From NCBI GenBank assembly GCA_905214465.1, contig CAJMMD010000017.1, forward strand, positions 1 through 50,539: a stretch of DNA of 50,539 nt, read 5' to 3'. Position numbers and translations under genes: made by a program. Positions 7,807-15,781 of the stretch are shown here, one piece after another. The notes under the pieces are model-generated. The model was not told the origin of the DNA. It searched no databases and was given only the letters and a program-made list of their open reading frames with translations. Each line of letters begins with the position of its first letter. The stretch's first letter is position 1. The DNA comes from an uncultured bacterium (GTDB lineage Bacteria; Actinomycetota; Coriobacteriia; Coriobacteriales; Coriobacteriaceae).

Positions 7807-10035
7807 TTAGAAGTTGGCGTCGTTGAACTGGTTGCTCTCGAGTCCGTCGAGTTGCTGTTCGGGCGTATCGGCGACGCTCTCGAGCAGCTCGGTGGGATCG
7901 ACGTTCATGCTCTTGCCGGCCTCGTTGCCGTTGACCAAGTCGTCCGAGAAGATGTCGACCTCCATTTCCTCGGCCTCTTCGATCTGAACCTCGAGCGGCA
8001 CCTGGGTGCGCACAAGTTTGACGGCCGGGCGCATGCGAGCAAAGAGCGGTACGTACTCAATGATGATGGCCGCGTTCTCGAGACCGTACCAGCGTGCCGG
8101 GCTTCCGCAGGCGCGGCGGACGGCGTACTTGATGGCCATCACGCGGTGGTCATTGCGGTTGATGTCCGTTTCGGGGGCAAGCATCTTGCGCAGCATGCAA
8201 AAGCGGAAGTCACCTACGTTGCCGCGCGTCTCGTAGATGGAGTAGGTGTGATGTTGCGGCGGCAGCTCGCCCGATGCCATCAGGTCGCCGACGATCTGAC
8301 GCAGATAGGCGTTGACGCGCTGGTTGACCTTAAAGCCCAGGTCCAGGCGCACGCGGAACAAAAAGTCCGTGCCAAAGGTCTCGACGGAATACTCGTGCGT
8401 ATAGGGTTCGTCGGTAACGTGCACGTTGATGAACCAATATGCCTTGGCGCGCTTGGGGTGCTTGTCCAGGATGGAATAGAGCACGTCGCGGTCGAGTGTG
8501 AGCGGGTCGGGGCTGTTGGTGAGAAATACCAGATTGTCGGCGAGCACGGGATAGGTCTCGTCATTGCGCAGGCGATTGAGCTGGTCGATGTACTTGGAGA
8601 CGGGCAGCAGGATCGTCTGCGTGCGCTCGATGGCGGTGCCGCGACGCCACACATACATAAGGCCAAACAGCAGTGCGGCCAAGAAGATCATCACATAGCC
8701 GCCGTCAAAGAACATGGTGAGGCACGAGGCGAAAAAGCACAGCTCAATGGCGCCGAAGAGCAGGGCGAAGACGCAGGCGCCCAGCTTGTGCTTGAGAATG
8801 CCGGCGATATAGCTCGTCAAAAGCGTGGTGGTCATAAGCATGGTCACGGTAATGGCGAGGCCGTAGGCACTCTCCATGCGCTCGGAGTTTTGGAACAGCA
8901 GCACGATGAAGATGCAGCCGACCCACATGATGTTATTGACGAGTGGAATATAGAGCTGGCCCTTGGTGTCGCTGGGGTAGTGGATGCGCAGGTGCGGCAT
9001 AAGGTTGAGGCGCGTTGCCTCGGATACCAGCGAGAACGAGCCGGTGATGAGCGCCTGTGAGGCGATGATGGCCGCCACGGCCGAAAGCACGATGGCAAAG
9101 GGGCGCAGGGGCTCGGGGAGCATCATATAGAACGGGTTGACGATATCCATCGCGAGCATCTGGGGGTTGGAGTTATTGGCGAGTAGCCAAGCTCCCTGAC
9201 CCAGATAGTTGAGGATAAGGGCCGCCTTAACAAATGGCCAGGATGCATAGATGTTTGCCTTGCCCACGTGGCCCATGTCCGAGTAGAGTGCCTCGGCACC
9301 GGTTGTCGACAGGAAGACAAAGCCGAGCACCATAATGCCCGAATGGTTGATGGGCGAGAACAGGAACATAATGCCGCGGATGGGGTTGAGCGCGCGCAAG
9401 ATGGACAGGTTGCCGAGCATGTTGAACAGACCGGCGCCTGCCAGGAACAGGAACCACAGCGTCATGAGCGGGCCGAACAGCTTGCCGATTGACGAGGTGC
9501 CGGCGCGCTGCATGGCAAATAGGCCGCAGATAATGATGATGGTGATGATGATGACGTTGGTCTGCCCGTCGCCCAGCAGCGCATGGCCCCATTCGATGGT
9601 GCGCAGACCCTCGATGGCTGTGGTGACCGTGACGGCGGGGGTGAGGATGCCGTCGGCAAGCAGTGCCGCACCGCCGATCATGGCGGGCAGAATCAGCCAT
9701 GGTGCCACCTTGCGTACGAGGCTGAACAGGGCGAAGATGCCGCCTTCGTTGTGGTTGTCGGCCTTCATGGCGATTACCACGTACTTGACCGTGGTCACGA
9801 GCGTCATGGTCCAGATGACGAGCGAAAGCGCGCCCAGGATCATGTCCTCGCTGACGGTACCGATGCCGCCGTTGTTGGCGACGATTGATTTCATGGTGTA
9901 CATGGGGCTCGTGCCGATGTCGCCATAGACGACGCCGAGCGTTACGAGCAGCATGCCAGCGGAGAGGGGGATGGCTCCGTGCCCGCCTTGCCCGCGCTGG
10001 TCTTGGAGGTTTGCCTCCAGTTTGTTGTGTGCCAC
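7807..10035 (-). CDS. kup: Low-affinity potassium transporter Kup
   Basis: About 742 residues. The N-terminal membrane part begins with LVTLGVVYGDIGTSPMYT, the KUP/HAK/KT family signature, and runs through about 12 hydrophobic segments to around residue 460. A soluble C-terminal domain of nearly 270 residues follows, ending in an acidic tail. These proteins import K+ with H+. I favour the GTG at 10035, which has AAGGGAG 5 bases upstream; an in-frame ATG at 10053 lacks a site. I looked for a c-di-AMP riboswitch in the leader and did not find its conserved cores. A 24-bp near-palindrome at 10135-10158 lies upstream and could be a regulator site. The gene converges with bsh and shares a terminator with it. 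Confidence 0.93.
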   Translation of the reverse strand: MAHNKLEANLQDQRGQGGHGAIPLSAGMLLVTLGVVYGDIGTSPMYTMKSIVANNGGIGTVSEDMILGALSLVIWTMTLVTTVKYVVIAMKADNHNEGGIFALFSLVRKVAPWLILPAMIGGAALLADGILTPAVTVTTAIEGLRTIEWGHALLGDGQTNVIIITIIIICGLFAMQRAGTSSIGKLFGPLMTLWFLFLAGAGLFNMLGNLSILRALNPIRGIMFLFSPINHSGIMVLGFVFLSTTGAEALYSDMGHVGKANIYASWPFVKAALILNYLGQGAWLLANNSNPQMLAMDIVNPFYMMLPEPLRPFAIVLSAVAAIIASQALITGSFSLVSEATRLNLMPHLRIHYPSDTKGQLYIPLVNNIMWVGCIFIVLLFQNSERMESAYGLAITVTMLMTTTLLTSYIAGILKHKLGACVFALLFGAIELCFFASCLTMFFDGGYVMIFLAALLFGLMYVWRRGTAIERTQTILLPVSKYIDQLNRLRNDETYPVLADNLVFLTNSPDPLTLDRDVLYSILDKHPKRAKAYWFINVHVTDEPYTHEYSVETFGTDFLFRVRLDLGFKVNQRVNAYLRQIVGDLMASGELPPQHHTYSIYETRGNVGDFRFCMLRKMLAPETDINRNDHRVMAIKYAVRRACGSPARWYGLENAAIIIEYVPLFARMRPAVKLVRTQVPLEVQIEEAEEMEVDIFSDDLVNGNEAGKSMNVDPTELLESVADTPEQQLDGLESNQFNDANF

Positions 10036-10134
10036 GAGGACTCCCTTAGACATCCGGTTATCTGTCTAGGACAAAAAACTTTATGCCGTCTTTATACATA
10101 CAAGAGCAGTTTGGCACATCGGGTTATTTTAGAC

Positions 10135-10158
10135 AATAATCCTCAGCTGGGGATTATT
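10135..10158. promoter_or_regulatory. 24-bp near-perfect palindrome between the EamA and kup genes
   Basis: The arms AATAATCC and GGATTATT flank a centre TCAGCTGG, and only one pair of positions breaks the symmetry. No T-run follows on either strand, so it is more likely an operator for kup than a terminator. The bound factor is unknown. Confidence 0.4.
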
Positions 10159-10192
10159 TATCTACGCAGGTAGCATTTCAAAGCAGGGGCTT

Positions 10193-11104
10193 TTAAGCAC
10201 GTGCTATCTGGGCGATGCCAGCCTTGGCGTTTGCGCGTTTGCCGGCGAGTTCGCAAAAAATCGCGCCGCCGATGATAAGCGCGGCGCCCATCAGGCGGAC
10301 CGGTGTTATGGCTTCACCCAAAAGGGCGGCTGAGAACACGACCGCCGAAAGCGGCTCGAGGTAGCCGACGACGGCGACGGTCTGAACGGGCAGCTTGGCG
10401 ACGGCGCTAAAGTAGAGCAGGCAACCAATGCCGGTGTTGACGACGCCGAGCATAGCGACGGCGCGCCAATCAATGCTGGCGGCGACGCCGGCGGACAGGA
10501 ACGAGGGAGCGCCCTGCGTGATGAGCGTGAGGGCCAGTGCGGTCACAAAGGCGGCGCTCACTTGGAGTGCGGAGTTCTCGAGGCCCTCGATGTGAGGCGC
10601 ACCCTTGCTGGCGATGACCATCAATGCATAGCAGAAGGCCGAGGCGATTCCACAGACGATGCCCGCAATGGGCATATTGCCGCCTAGACCTTGCGCTGCA
10701 ATGAGAAAAGCACCGCAGGCGACGGCGATAAAGCCGGCGATTTTGCTGCCGGTCAGCTTTTCGCCAAAAATGAGCGGGGAGAGGGCCATAACGATGATGG
10801 GGCCGCAGTAGTACAGCAGCGAGGATACGCCGACGCCGATCGTCTGGTAGGCGCGGAACAGAAAAATCCAGCTGGCGCCCAGCGCGGCGCCCGAGACGAT
10901 GAGCGCTGCGGCCTCGCGGGGGCGAGACGGAGCCTGCAGGTTATGGCGCTTGGTTATGAAGAGGACGGCGGCAAGGGTGAGAGCGCCCAAAAACGTGCGC
11001 AACAGTACGATATCGGAGCTCGGCAGCGCGATGGCAGCGGCGATGATGCCGTTGGAGCCAAACAATAGCAATGCTGCTAAGTACGTAAACAATCCGTTGT
11101 TCAT
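10193..11104 (-). CDS. EamA-family (DMT superfamily) transporter
   Basis: About 303 residues with roughly ten hydrophobic helices arranged as two related halves of five, typical of EamA permeases. The motif LLRTFLGALTLA in helix 2 and the region GVVNTGIGCLLYFSAV in the second half fit the family. Members usually export amino acids, metabolites or drugs; substrate cannot be inferred here. The ATG at 11104 has GAGGGG about 10 bases upstream. The gene is divergent from the LysR regulator at 11223, and a dyad at 11134-11150 lies between them. This is the classic layout of a LysR protein controlling an exporter. Confidence 0.88.
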   Translation of the reverse strand: MNNGLFTYLAALLLFGSNGIIAAAIALPSSDIVLLRTFLGALTLAAVLFITKRHNLQAPSRPREAAALIVSGAALGASWIFLFRAYQTIGVGVSSLLYYCGPIIVMALSPLIFGEKLTGSKIAGFIAVACGAFLIAAQGLGGNMPIAGIVCGIASAFCYALMVIASKGAPHIEGLENSALQVSAAFVTALALTLITQGAPSFLSAGVAASIDWRAVAMLGVVNTGIGCLLYFSAVAKLPVQTVAVVGYLEPLSAVVFSAALLGEAITPVRLMGAALIIGGAIFCELAGKRANAKAGIAQIARA

Positions 11105-11133
11105 GTGCTGACATCCCCTCTATATCCGAGCAT

Positions 11134-11150
11134 GTTCACTATGGGTGAAC
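11134..11150. promoter_or_regulatory. Candidate LysR operator
   Basis: The perfect dyad GTTCAC-N5-GTGAAC contains the T-N11-A core expected for LysR-type regulators. It lies in the 118-bp gap between the divergent EamA and LysR genes, about 30 bases upstream of the exporter start. Confidence 0.5.
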
Positions 11151-11222
11151 TGGCTTTAGAAGAAAAGCGAATATAATGCATGGATAACATGACAAAAACT
11201 CATGTAAAGGTGGAGGGGTGCC

Positions 11223-12080
11223 GTGGAAACGAATATTCAAAAGATGCAGGTGCTGCTCGAGACGGTGCGGGCCGGCAGTTTTACGCGCGCCGCCGAGCGG
11301 CTGAGCTATTCGCAGTCGGGCGTGAGCCGCATGGTGGGCGACCTTGAGACCGATTGGGGTTTTAAGGTGCTCGACCGCAGCCGCGAGGGTGTGGTGCTTT
11401 CTGCCGATGGGCGGCAGATCATGCCGGCGGTTGAGGCGCTCTGCGAGGAGTTTGGCCGCCTGCAGCGACACGTGGACGAGATGCGTGGGCTCATGCGCGG
11501 CAAGATCTGCATTGGTACGTTTTCGAGTGTGGCGACCCATGTACTGCCGCCGGTGATTGCGCGCTTTCGCGCCGATCATCCGGATGTCGATTACGAGCTG
11601 CTGATGGGTGATTACTCCGAGATTGAGCAATGGGTGGCGGAAGGCCGCTGCGACTTGGGCTTTATTCCGCGCGAGCCACGCGGCACCGGCATGGCGTCGC
11701 GACCGTTGGTGCAAGACGAGTTGATGGCCGTGGTGCCAGCGGACTCCTCGCTTGCCACGGCGGAGGTCGTTTCTCTTGCCGATTTAGCCAACGAGCAGTT
11801 TATTCTGCTGGAACGGGGTACCGATGATGAGATTACGCCGCTATTCCGTCGGGCGGGGCTGTCAGTGCGCTCAAAACTGTCGACTTGGGATGACTATGCG
11901 ATTATGGCTATGGTCGAGGACGGCCTGGGCGTGAGCATCCTTCCGGCGCTCATCTTGCGTCGCTGTCAGTTCGATGTTGCCGTGCGTTCGCTCGAGGGGC
12001 ATCCCCATCGGCAGATCAACGCCATATATCGAACGGCCGATGTTTCGCTTGCCGCCGCTCGTTTCCTCGAATACCTCTAA
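11223..12080 (+). CDS. LysR-family transcriptional regulator
   Basis: About 285 residues, a normal LysR length. An N-terminal winged helix-turn-helix occupies roughly 5-65, with the recognisable run SFTRAAERLSYSQSGVSRMV, followed by a linker helix and a periplasmic-binding-protein-like effector domain (from about 90, with GKICIGTFSSVATHVLPPVI). The start is GTG at 11223, with GGTGGAGGGG upstream. It is divergent from the EamA exporter and most likely controls it and itself through the dyad at 11134-11150. The effector is unknown. Confidence 0.9.
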   Translation: METNIQKMQVLLETVRAGSFTRAAERLSYSQSGVSRMVGDLETDWGFKVLDRSREGVVLSADGRQIMPAVEALCEEFGRLQRHVDEMRGLMRGKICIGTFSSVATHVLPPVIARFRADHPDVDYELLMGDYSEIEQWVAEGRCDLGFIPREPRGTGMASRPLVQDELMAVVPADSSLATAEVVSLADLANEQFILLERGTDDEITPLFRRAGLSVRSKLSTWDDYAIMAMVEDGLGVSILPALILRRCQFDVAVRSLEGHPHRQINAIYRTADVSLAAARFLEYL

Positions 12081-12140
12081 ATGCGTGCACGTCGTTATCG
12101 CCTTGGGATAAATTTCGAGGTCTTGCTCATTTTATTTTTA

Positions 12141-12222
12141 AAATTGAACTTTTCGAAATAGCACGGCGTTATACTGCTGCCTAAATTGAACTCAGGTTCA
12201 ATTCGTGTTGTATAAATTGAAC
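12141..12222 (+). promoter_or_regulatory. Operator array and promoter of the HTH-aminotransferase gene
   Basis: The octamer AATTGAAC occurs three times (near 12142, 12184 and 12215). The middle one is half of a perfect 20-bp palindrome, AATTGAAC-TCAG-GTTCAATT, at 12184-12203. A TATACT at 12170-12175 sits between the first and second sites, so bound protein would cover the promoter. The obvious candidate binder is the HTH domain of the gene just downstream. Confidence 0.55.
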
Positions 12223-12243
12223 TTTGCCAGCAAGGAGGTTCTA

Positions 12244-13764
12244 GTGGCCCAAGAGACGTTTAGCGATCGTCTGCGACAGGCTATGTCCGATCGCGACGTT
12301 CGCCAGTCGGACGTGATCCGCGCATCGGAGATGCTCGGCAAAAAACTCGGCAAGAGCCAGATGAGCCAATATGTGAGCGGCAAGACGATTCCGCGGCGCG
12401 ATGTGGCAGAGCTGCTCGCCCGTATTTTGGAGGTCGATGTTACCTGGCTGCTCGCCGGTGACGCCGACCAAGGCGAGGAATCATCTCCCCGCAACGATTC
12501 CAGGCCCGAATCCCATCCCTCAGCTCAAATTGCAAGGAGCACCACCATGCGTACTTTTTCTAAATCCGCCAAGCTCGATAACGTCCTGTATGACGTGCGC
12601 GGTCCCGTCGTCGACGAGGCCGCCCGTATGGAGGACGAGGGCGAGCGCATCCTCAAGCTCAATATCGGCAACCCGGCGCCCTTCGGTTTCCGCACGCCCG
12701 ATGAGGTCATCAAGGACATGCGCCAGCAGCTGCCCGACTGCGAAGGCTATTCCAACTCGCGTGGCCTGTTCTCCGCGCGCAAGGCGATCATGCAGTATTC
12801 GCAGATCAAGGGCTTGCCCAACGTTCAGATGGAGCATATCTACACGGGCAACGGCGTGTCCGAGCTCATTCAGCTTTCGATGAACGCGCTGCTCGACAAT
12901 GGCGACGAGATTCTGATCCCCAGCCCCGACTATCCGCTCTGGACGGCGTGCGCAACCCTTGCCGGCGGTCATCCCGTGCACTATCTGTGCGATGAGCAGG
13001 CGGATTGGTATCCCGACCTGGAGGATATGGAGTCCAAGATCACGAGCGCGACCAAAGCCCTCGTCATCATCAACCCCAACAACCCCACGGGTTCCGTCTA
13101 TCCACGCGAGGTGCTCGAGGGCATCGTCGAGGTTGCACGCAGGCATCAGCTGATGATCTTTGCTGATGAGATCTACGACCGCCTGTGCATGGACGGCTAC
13201 GAGCACGTCTCGATTGCCTCGCTCGCTCCCGATCTGCCCTGCGTCACCTTTAGCGGTCTGTCCAAGTCGCACATGATCGCGGGCTATCGTATTGGCTGGA
13301 TGGTGCTTTCGGGCAACCAGCGCTGCATGAGCGACTTCATCATGGGCATCAACATGCTCTCCAACATGCGTCTGTGCTCCAACGTGCCGGCTCAGTCGAT
13401 CGTCCAGACGGCGCTCGGCGGCCATCAGTCGGTCAACGACTATATCCGCCCGGGCGGTCGTGTCTACGAGCAGCGCAACTTTGTGTATGAGGCGCTCAAC
13501 AAGATTGACGGCATCTCGGTGGTTAAGCCGCGTGCGGCGTTCTACATCTTCCCCAAGATGGATGTGAAGAAGTTCAACATTACCGATGACGAGCAGTTCG
13601 CCCTTGACCTGCTGCACGAGAAGAAGATCCTGATCACGCGCGGCGGCGGCTTCAACTGGGCTGAGCCCGACCACTTCCGTATCGTGTACCTGCCGCGCAT
13701 GGAAGTACTCAAAGAGTCCCTCGAAGACCTCGCCGACTTCTTCGACCATTACCGTCAGAGCTAG
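12244..13764 (+). CDS. XRE-type HTH fused to a class I/II aminotransferase (AlaA-like)
   Basis: About 506 residues in two parts. Residues 1-72 form a cI/XRE-like helix-turn-helix (FSDRLRQAMSDRDVRQSDVI ... SQYVSGKTIPRRD). After a low-complexity linker rich in Ser and Pro (75-100), residues 102-506 are a complete fold-type I aminotransferase: LNIGNPAPFGF, the INPNNPTGSVY turn, the DEIYDRL segment and the PLP lysine, Lys341, in SGLSKSHMIAGYR. The catalytic part resembles alanine/aspartate-type transaminases such as AlaA. The start is GTG at 12244 with AAGGAGG 5 bases upstream. A second good site, AAGGAG, lies 7 bases before Met102 (ATG at 12547), so a free 405-residue enzyme could also be made. 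The operator array upstream suggests autoregulation, perhaps coupled to PLP or substrate state. Effector and in vivo substrate are unknown. Confidence 0.88.
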   Translation: MAQETFSDRLRQAMSDRDVRQSDVIRASEMLGKKLGKSQMSQYVSGKTIPRRDVAELLARILEVDVTWLLAGDADQGEESSPRNDSRPESHPSAQIARSTTMRTFSKSAKLDNVLYDVRGPVVDEAARMEDEGERILKLNIGNPAPFGFRTPDEVIKDMRQQLPDCEGYSNSRGLFSARKAIMQYSQIKGLPNVQMEHIYTGNGVSELIQLSMNALLDNGDEILIPSPDYPLWTACATLAGGHPVHYLCDEQADWYPDLEDMESKITSATKALVIINPNNPTGSVYPREVLEGIVEVARRHQLMIFADEIYDRLCMDGYEHVSIASLAPDLPCVTFSGLSKSHMIAGYRIGWMVLSGNQRCMSDFIMGINMLSNMRLCSNVPAQSIVQTALGGHQSVNDYIRPGGRVYEQRNFVYEALNKIDGISVVKPRAAFYIFPKMDVKKFNITDDEQFALDLLHEKKILITRGGGFNWAEPDHFRIVYLPRMEVLKESLEDLADFFDHYRQS

Positions 13765-13787
13765 TGGGATAGAAGTTCCGCACTATG

Positions 13788-13826
13788 AAAAGCTCCCTGC
13801 AGTTGTTTTGCTGCAGGGAGCTTTCT
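13788..13826. terminator. Bidirectional terminator between aminotransferase and deformylase genes
   Basis: A perfect 14-bp stem (about 13789-13802 with 13811-13824) carries A and T runs on its flanks and serves both convergent genes. Confidence 0.85.
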
Positions 13827-13839
13827 TGAATCGGCGGAA

Positions 13840-14250
13840 CTAAATAACGATTCCGCAACAGTGGTCGATTTCGTGTTGGATGATTTCGGCGGTGTAGCCC
13901 GAGAAGTTTTTGATGCGGTGGACGAAATTCTCGTCCAAATACTCAACCTTAATGCGGCGATAGCGAGTACAGGGGCGCTCGCCGGAAAGCGAGAGGCATT
14001 CTTCGCTCGTCTGATAGGAATTGACCTGCTCAAGAATTTGAGGGTTGTACATCAGCAGCGCCCTGTTGCCGTCCTTTACGCAGATGATGCGTTTGCGCAC
14101 GCCAATCATGTTGGCGGCAAGGCCCACGCACTCGTGCTCATGCTCATGGAGCGTATCCAGGAGGTCCTGCCCGGTCACGGCGTCATCGGGGCCCGCGTCT
14201 TCGGAAGGCAGGCGTAAAAAGAACTCGGATTTCATGATGGGTTTGATCAT
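13840..14250 (-). CDS. def: Peptide deformylase, short form
   Basis: About 136 residues. All metal and catalytic positions are present: Cys85 in EECLSL and HEIDH at 126-130, whose Glu is the general base. Motif 1 reads GLAANMIG, with Met where classical enzymes have Gln; this is common in the short deformylases of anaerobic Firmicutes and Actinobacteria. The enzyme removes the N-formyl group from new proteins in the cytoplasm. The ATG at 14250 has AAGGAG 7 bases upstream. It is likely the working counterpart of the HMIDH protein at 6209-6628. Monocistronic, convergent with the HTH-aminotransferase gene. Confidence 0.88.
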   Translation of the reverse strand: MIKPIMKSEFFLRLPSEDAGPDDAVTGQDLLDTLHEHEHECVGLAANMIGVRKRIICVKDGNRALLMYNPQILEQVNSYQTSEECLSLSGERPCTRYRRIKVEYLDENFVHRIKNFSGYTAEIIQHEIDHCCGIVI

Positions 14251-14389
14251 GGCGGGCTCCTTAAGGTGGACACGTTTGGTTCAGGTCATGATACCGCGAC
14301 ATGTCGCATTAATGTGTGCACATAGATTCTGCAGCTAGATTGGATGGCGACACCATAAACTAATGGACGTTTTGCCGAGAGGCATGAAT

Positions 14390-14464
14390 GTTTAAAGCGC
14401 AAAGAGTGCGCGACGGGCCCCGCGAATGGGGCGATGATGCCCGAGAGGGCCAAGAAGGAGTCTC
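14390..14464 (+). other. Structured 5' leader of the RGG-protein gene
   Basis: Short G/C-rich hairpins follow one another: GCGC...GCGC, then GCCCC-gcgaat-GGGGC, then an alternative GGGC-gatgat-GCCC pairing that excludes the previous one. The overlapping pairings suggest a switchable leader, but I recognise no known RNA family. Confidence 0.3.
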
Positions 14465-15376
14465 ATGTCCGAGAACGAAGAGATCATGAACGAGACCGAG
14501 AACGAGACCATGGCTGCCGAGGTTGAGGCAGTCGAGACCGTGGAGACCGAAGCTGCTGAGGTTGAGGCTGCTGATGAGGTTTCCGCCGAGGAGGAGGCCG
14601 AGGTTGTCGAGGCCGCCGCTGATTACGATGACGAAGAGCTGATGGACAAGATGCAGAAGGCCGCTCGCCTGCTGCGTAGCCGTCGCTTTGCTATTTCCAA
14701 GGAGGAGGAGGCCAAGGCCGAGCGCATGGCGAACATCGAGCGCGCCATCAAGCTTCTTGACCTCAAGCCCAAGATGGAGCAGAAGGAAATGTCCGACCTG
14801 CTGGGCATGCGCCTTCGTGAGCTCGATGGCCTGATGGCCGAGGCCGAGGCTGCCGATCTGGTCGGCCGCATCGACGACGCCGAGGGCGATATGCGCAAGA
14901 TCGTCGTCTTCGCTGCCGAGGATGCCGCCGAGGGCCTGGTCGAGCTTGCCAACAAGAAGGAGAAGCTCCTGCCCGAGCTTTCTTACGAGGAGGCCGCCGA
15001 GCTGATGGCCGCTCTCGATAAGGTTATCGCTCCGCTCGTCGCCATGGGCCTGGACGAGGACCGCGGTCCTCGCGGCGGCCGTGACGATCGCGGTGGCCGT
15101 GGTGGCGACCGTGGCGGCCGCGGCGGCTTTGGCGATCGCGGTGGCCGTGGCGGCGACCGTGGCGGTCGCGGTGGCGATCGTGGTGGCCGTGGCGGCTTTG
15201 GTGACCGTGGCGGCGACCGCGGCGGTCGCGGCGGCTTTGGCGGCAACCGTGGTGGCTATGGCGATCGCGGTGGCAACCGTGGCGGCTTCGGCGGCAACCG
15301 TGGTAACGACCGTGGCGGTCGCGGTGGCGATCGTGGCGGCCGCAACGGCGGCGGCTTCCGCGGCAACCGTTTCTAG
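14465..15376 (+). CDS. Putative nucleic-acid-binding protein with acidic head and RGG tail
   Basis: About 303 residues in three zones. Residues 1-57 are almost entirely Glu, Ala and Val. Residues 58-195 are an alpha-helical core containing a winged-helix-like stretch at about 96-155 (AIKLLDLKPKMEQKEMSDLL, then a recognition-like helix and RKIVVFA). Residues 199-303 are a disordered tail of repeated RGG, GGRGGD, GGFGD and GGNRG units, close to eukaryotic GAR/RGG boxes. Such tails bind RNA or G-quadruplexes and can drive condensate formation. The ATG at 14465 has AAGGAG 4 bases upstream. A strong terminator follows at 15451-15493. The tail DNA is repetitive and could vary in length. I do not recognise a named family; RNA chaperone or transcription regulator are both possible. 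Confidence 0.8.
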   Translation: MSENEEIMNETENETMAAEVEAVETVETEAAEVEAADEVSAEEEAEVVEAAADYDDEELMDKMQKAARLLRSRRFAISKEEEAKAERMANIERAIKLLDLKPKMEQKEMSDLLGMRLRELDGLMAEAEAADLVGRIDDAEGDMRKIVVFAAEDAAEGLVELANKKEKLLPELSYEEAAELMAALDKVIAPLVAMGLDEDRGPRGGRDDRGGRGGDRGGRGGFGDRGGRGGDRGGRGGDRGGRGGFGDRGGDRGGRGGFGGNRGGYGDRGGNRGGFGGNRGNDRGGRGGDRGGRNGGGFRGNRF

Positions 15377-15450
15377 GTTAGCTACGCCGTTCTACCGAAC
15401 GGCGTAACAGCTCGACGCTGCGCACCCACCAGAGCGACAACTTGTCATTC

Positions 15451-15493
15451 AAAGAGGACGGCATGACCAGAAGGTCTATGCCGTCCTCTTTTC
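15451..15493 (+). terminator. Rho-independent terminator of the RGG-protein gene
   Basis: A perfect 14-bp stem (15451-15464 with 15478-15491) is followed by TTC. A further, looser pair of arms outside it (CCACCAGAGCGA near 15426 and its complement near 15508-15519) makes a nested structure. Confidence 0.75.
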
Positions 15494-15558
15494 ATGCCAA
15501 TTTGTTCGCTCTGGTGGGCGCTCGCTGCCGTTGCCAAAACATCGGCGTCGCCCTGATC

Positions 15559-15613
15559 AAAACCTGCCAAAAAGGGACAGGTTTATTTTGGTCGGTTTTA
15601 TCTGGGCAAACGT
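15559..15613 (+). repeat. Dispersed REP-like repeat, copy 1
   Basis: The core reads AAAAAGGGACAGGTTTATTT, flanked by ACCTGCCAAAA-type arms that pair with TTTTGG(N)CGGT, and is followed by TTTATCTGGGCAAACGT. Nearly the same 53-55 bases occur inverted at 42643-42695, with single-base differences. GGGACAG-containing hairpins of this type resemble REP sequences moved by RAYT transposases; no such transposase is in the window. Confidence 0.75.
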
Positions 15614-15627
15614 GGTCGTCTATCGCA

Positions 15628-15689
15628 ATGTAGTCGTTGGGGACGTTCTTGTTTGACTAGTCGTTTAAGAACGTCCCCAACGACTACAT
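15628..15689. repeat. Large perfect inverted repeat (23-bp arms)
   Basis: Arms 15628-15650 and 15667-15689 are perfect complements around a 16-base loop, with GGGGACGTTCTT in the left arm. No T-run follows, so it is not an ordinary terminator. It is the second of a row of palindromes in the 405-base gap between the RGG gene and pdxT. Confidence 0.8.
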
Positions 15690-15693
15690 AGCG

Positions 15694-15758
15694 TGAGAGT
15701 GGATAATCTCCCGGTTTGAGCCCATATTCATGCTCAAGGTGGGAGATTATCCGCTCTC
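15694..15758. repeat. Large inverted repeat (about 18-bp arms, one mismatch)
   Basis: Left arm near 15694-15712 (GAGAGTGGATAATCTCCC) pairs with 15741-15758. An inner pair TTGAGC/GCTCAA (around 15715 and 15731) extends the hairpin. It ends 24 bases from the pdxT stop and could act as its terminator or mRNA stabiliser, although no T-run is seen. Confidence 0.75.
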
Positions 15759-15781
15759 GTTTCGTTTGTTGATTTCGATGC

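Noticed and set aside
7783..9060. Plus-strand ORF opposite kup
   Set aside because: Antisense to the conserved Kup C-terminal region; overlaps the bidirectional terminator.
10036..10192. c-di-AMP riboswitch before kup
   Set aside because: The characteristic conserved cores are absent; only a palindrome is present.
12520..13749. Minus-strand ORF opposite the aminotransferase
   Set aside because: Shadow of a gene with complete PLP-enzyme motifs; no independent support.
15058..15376. CRISPR-like or minisatellite array
   Set aside because: The repeated DNA is in frame and encodes the RGG tail; there are no uniform spacers.
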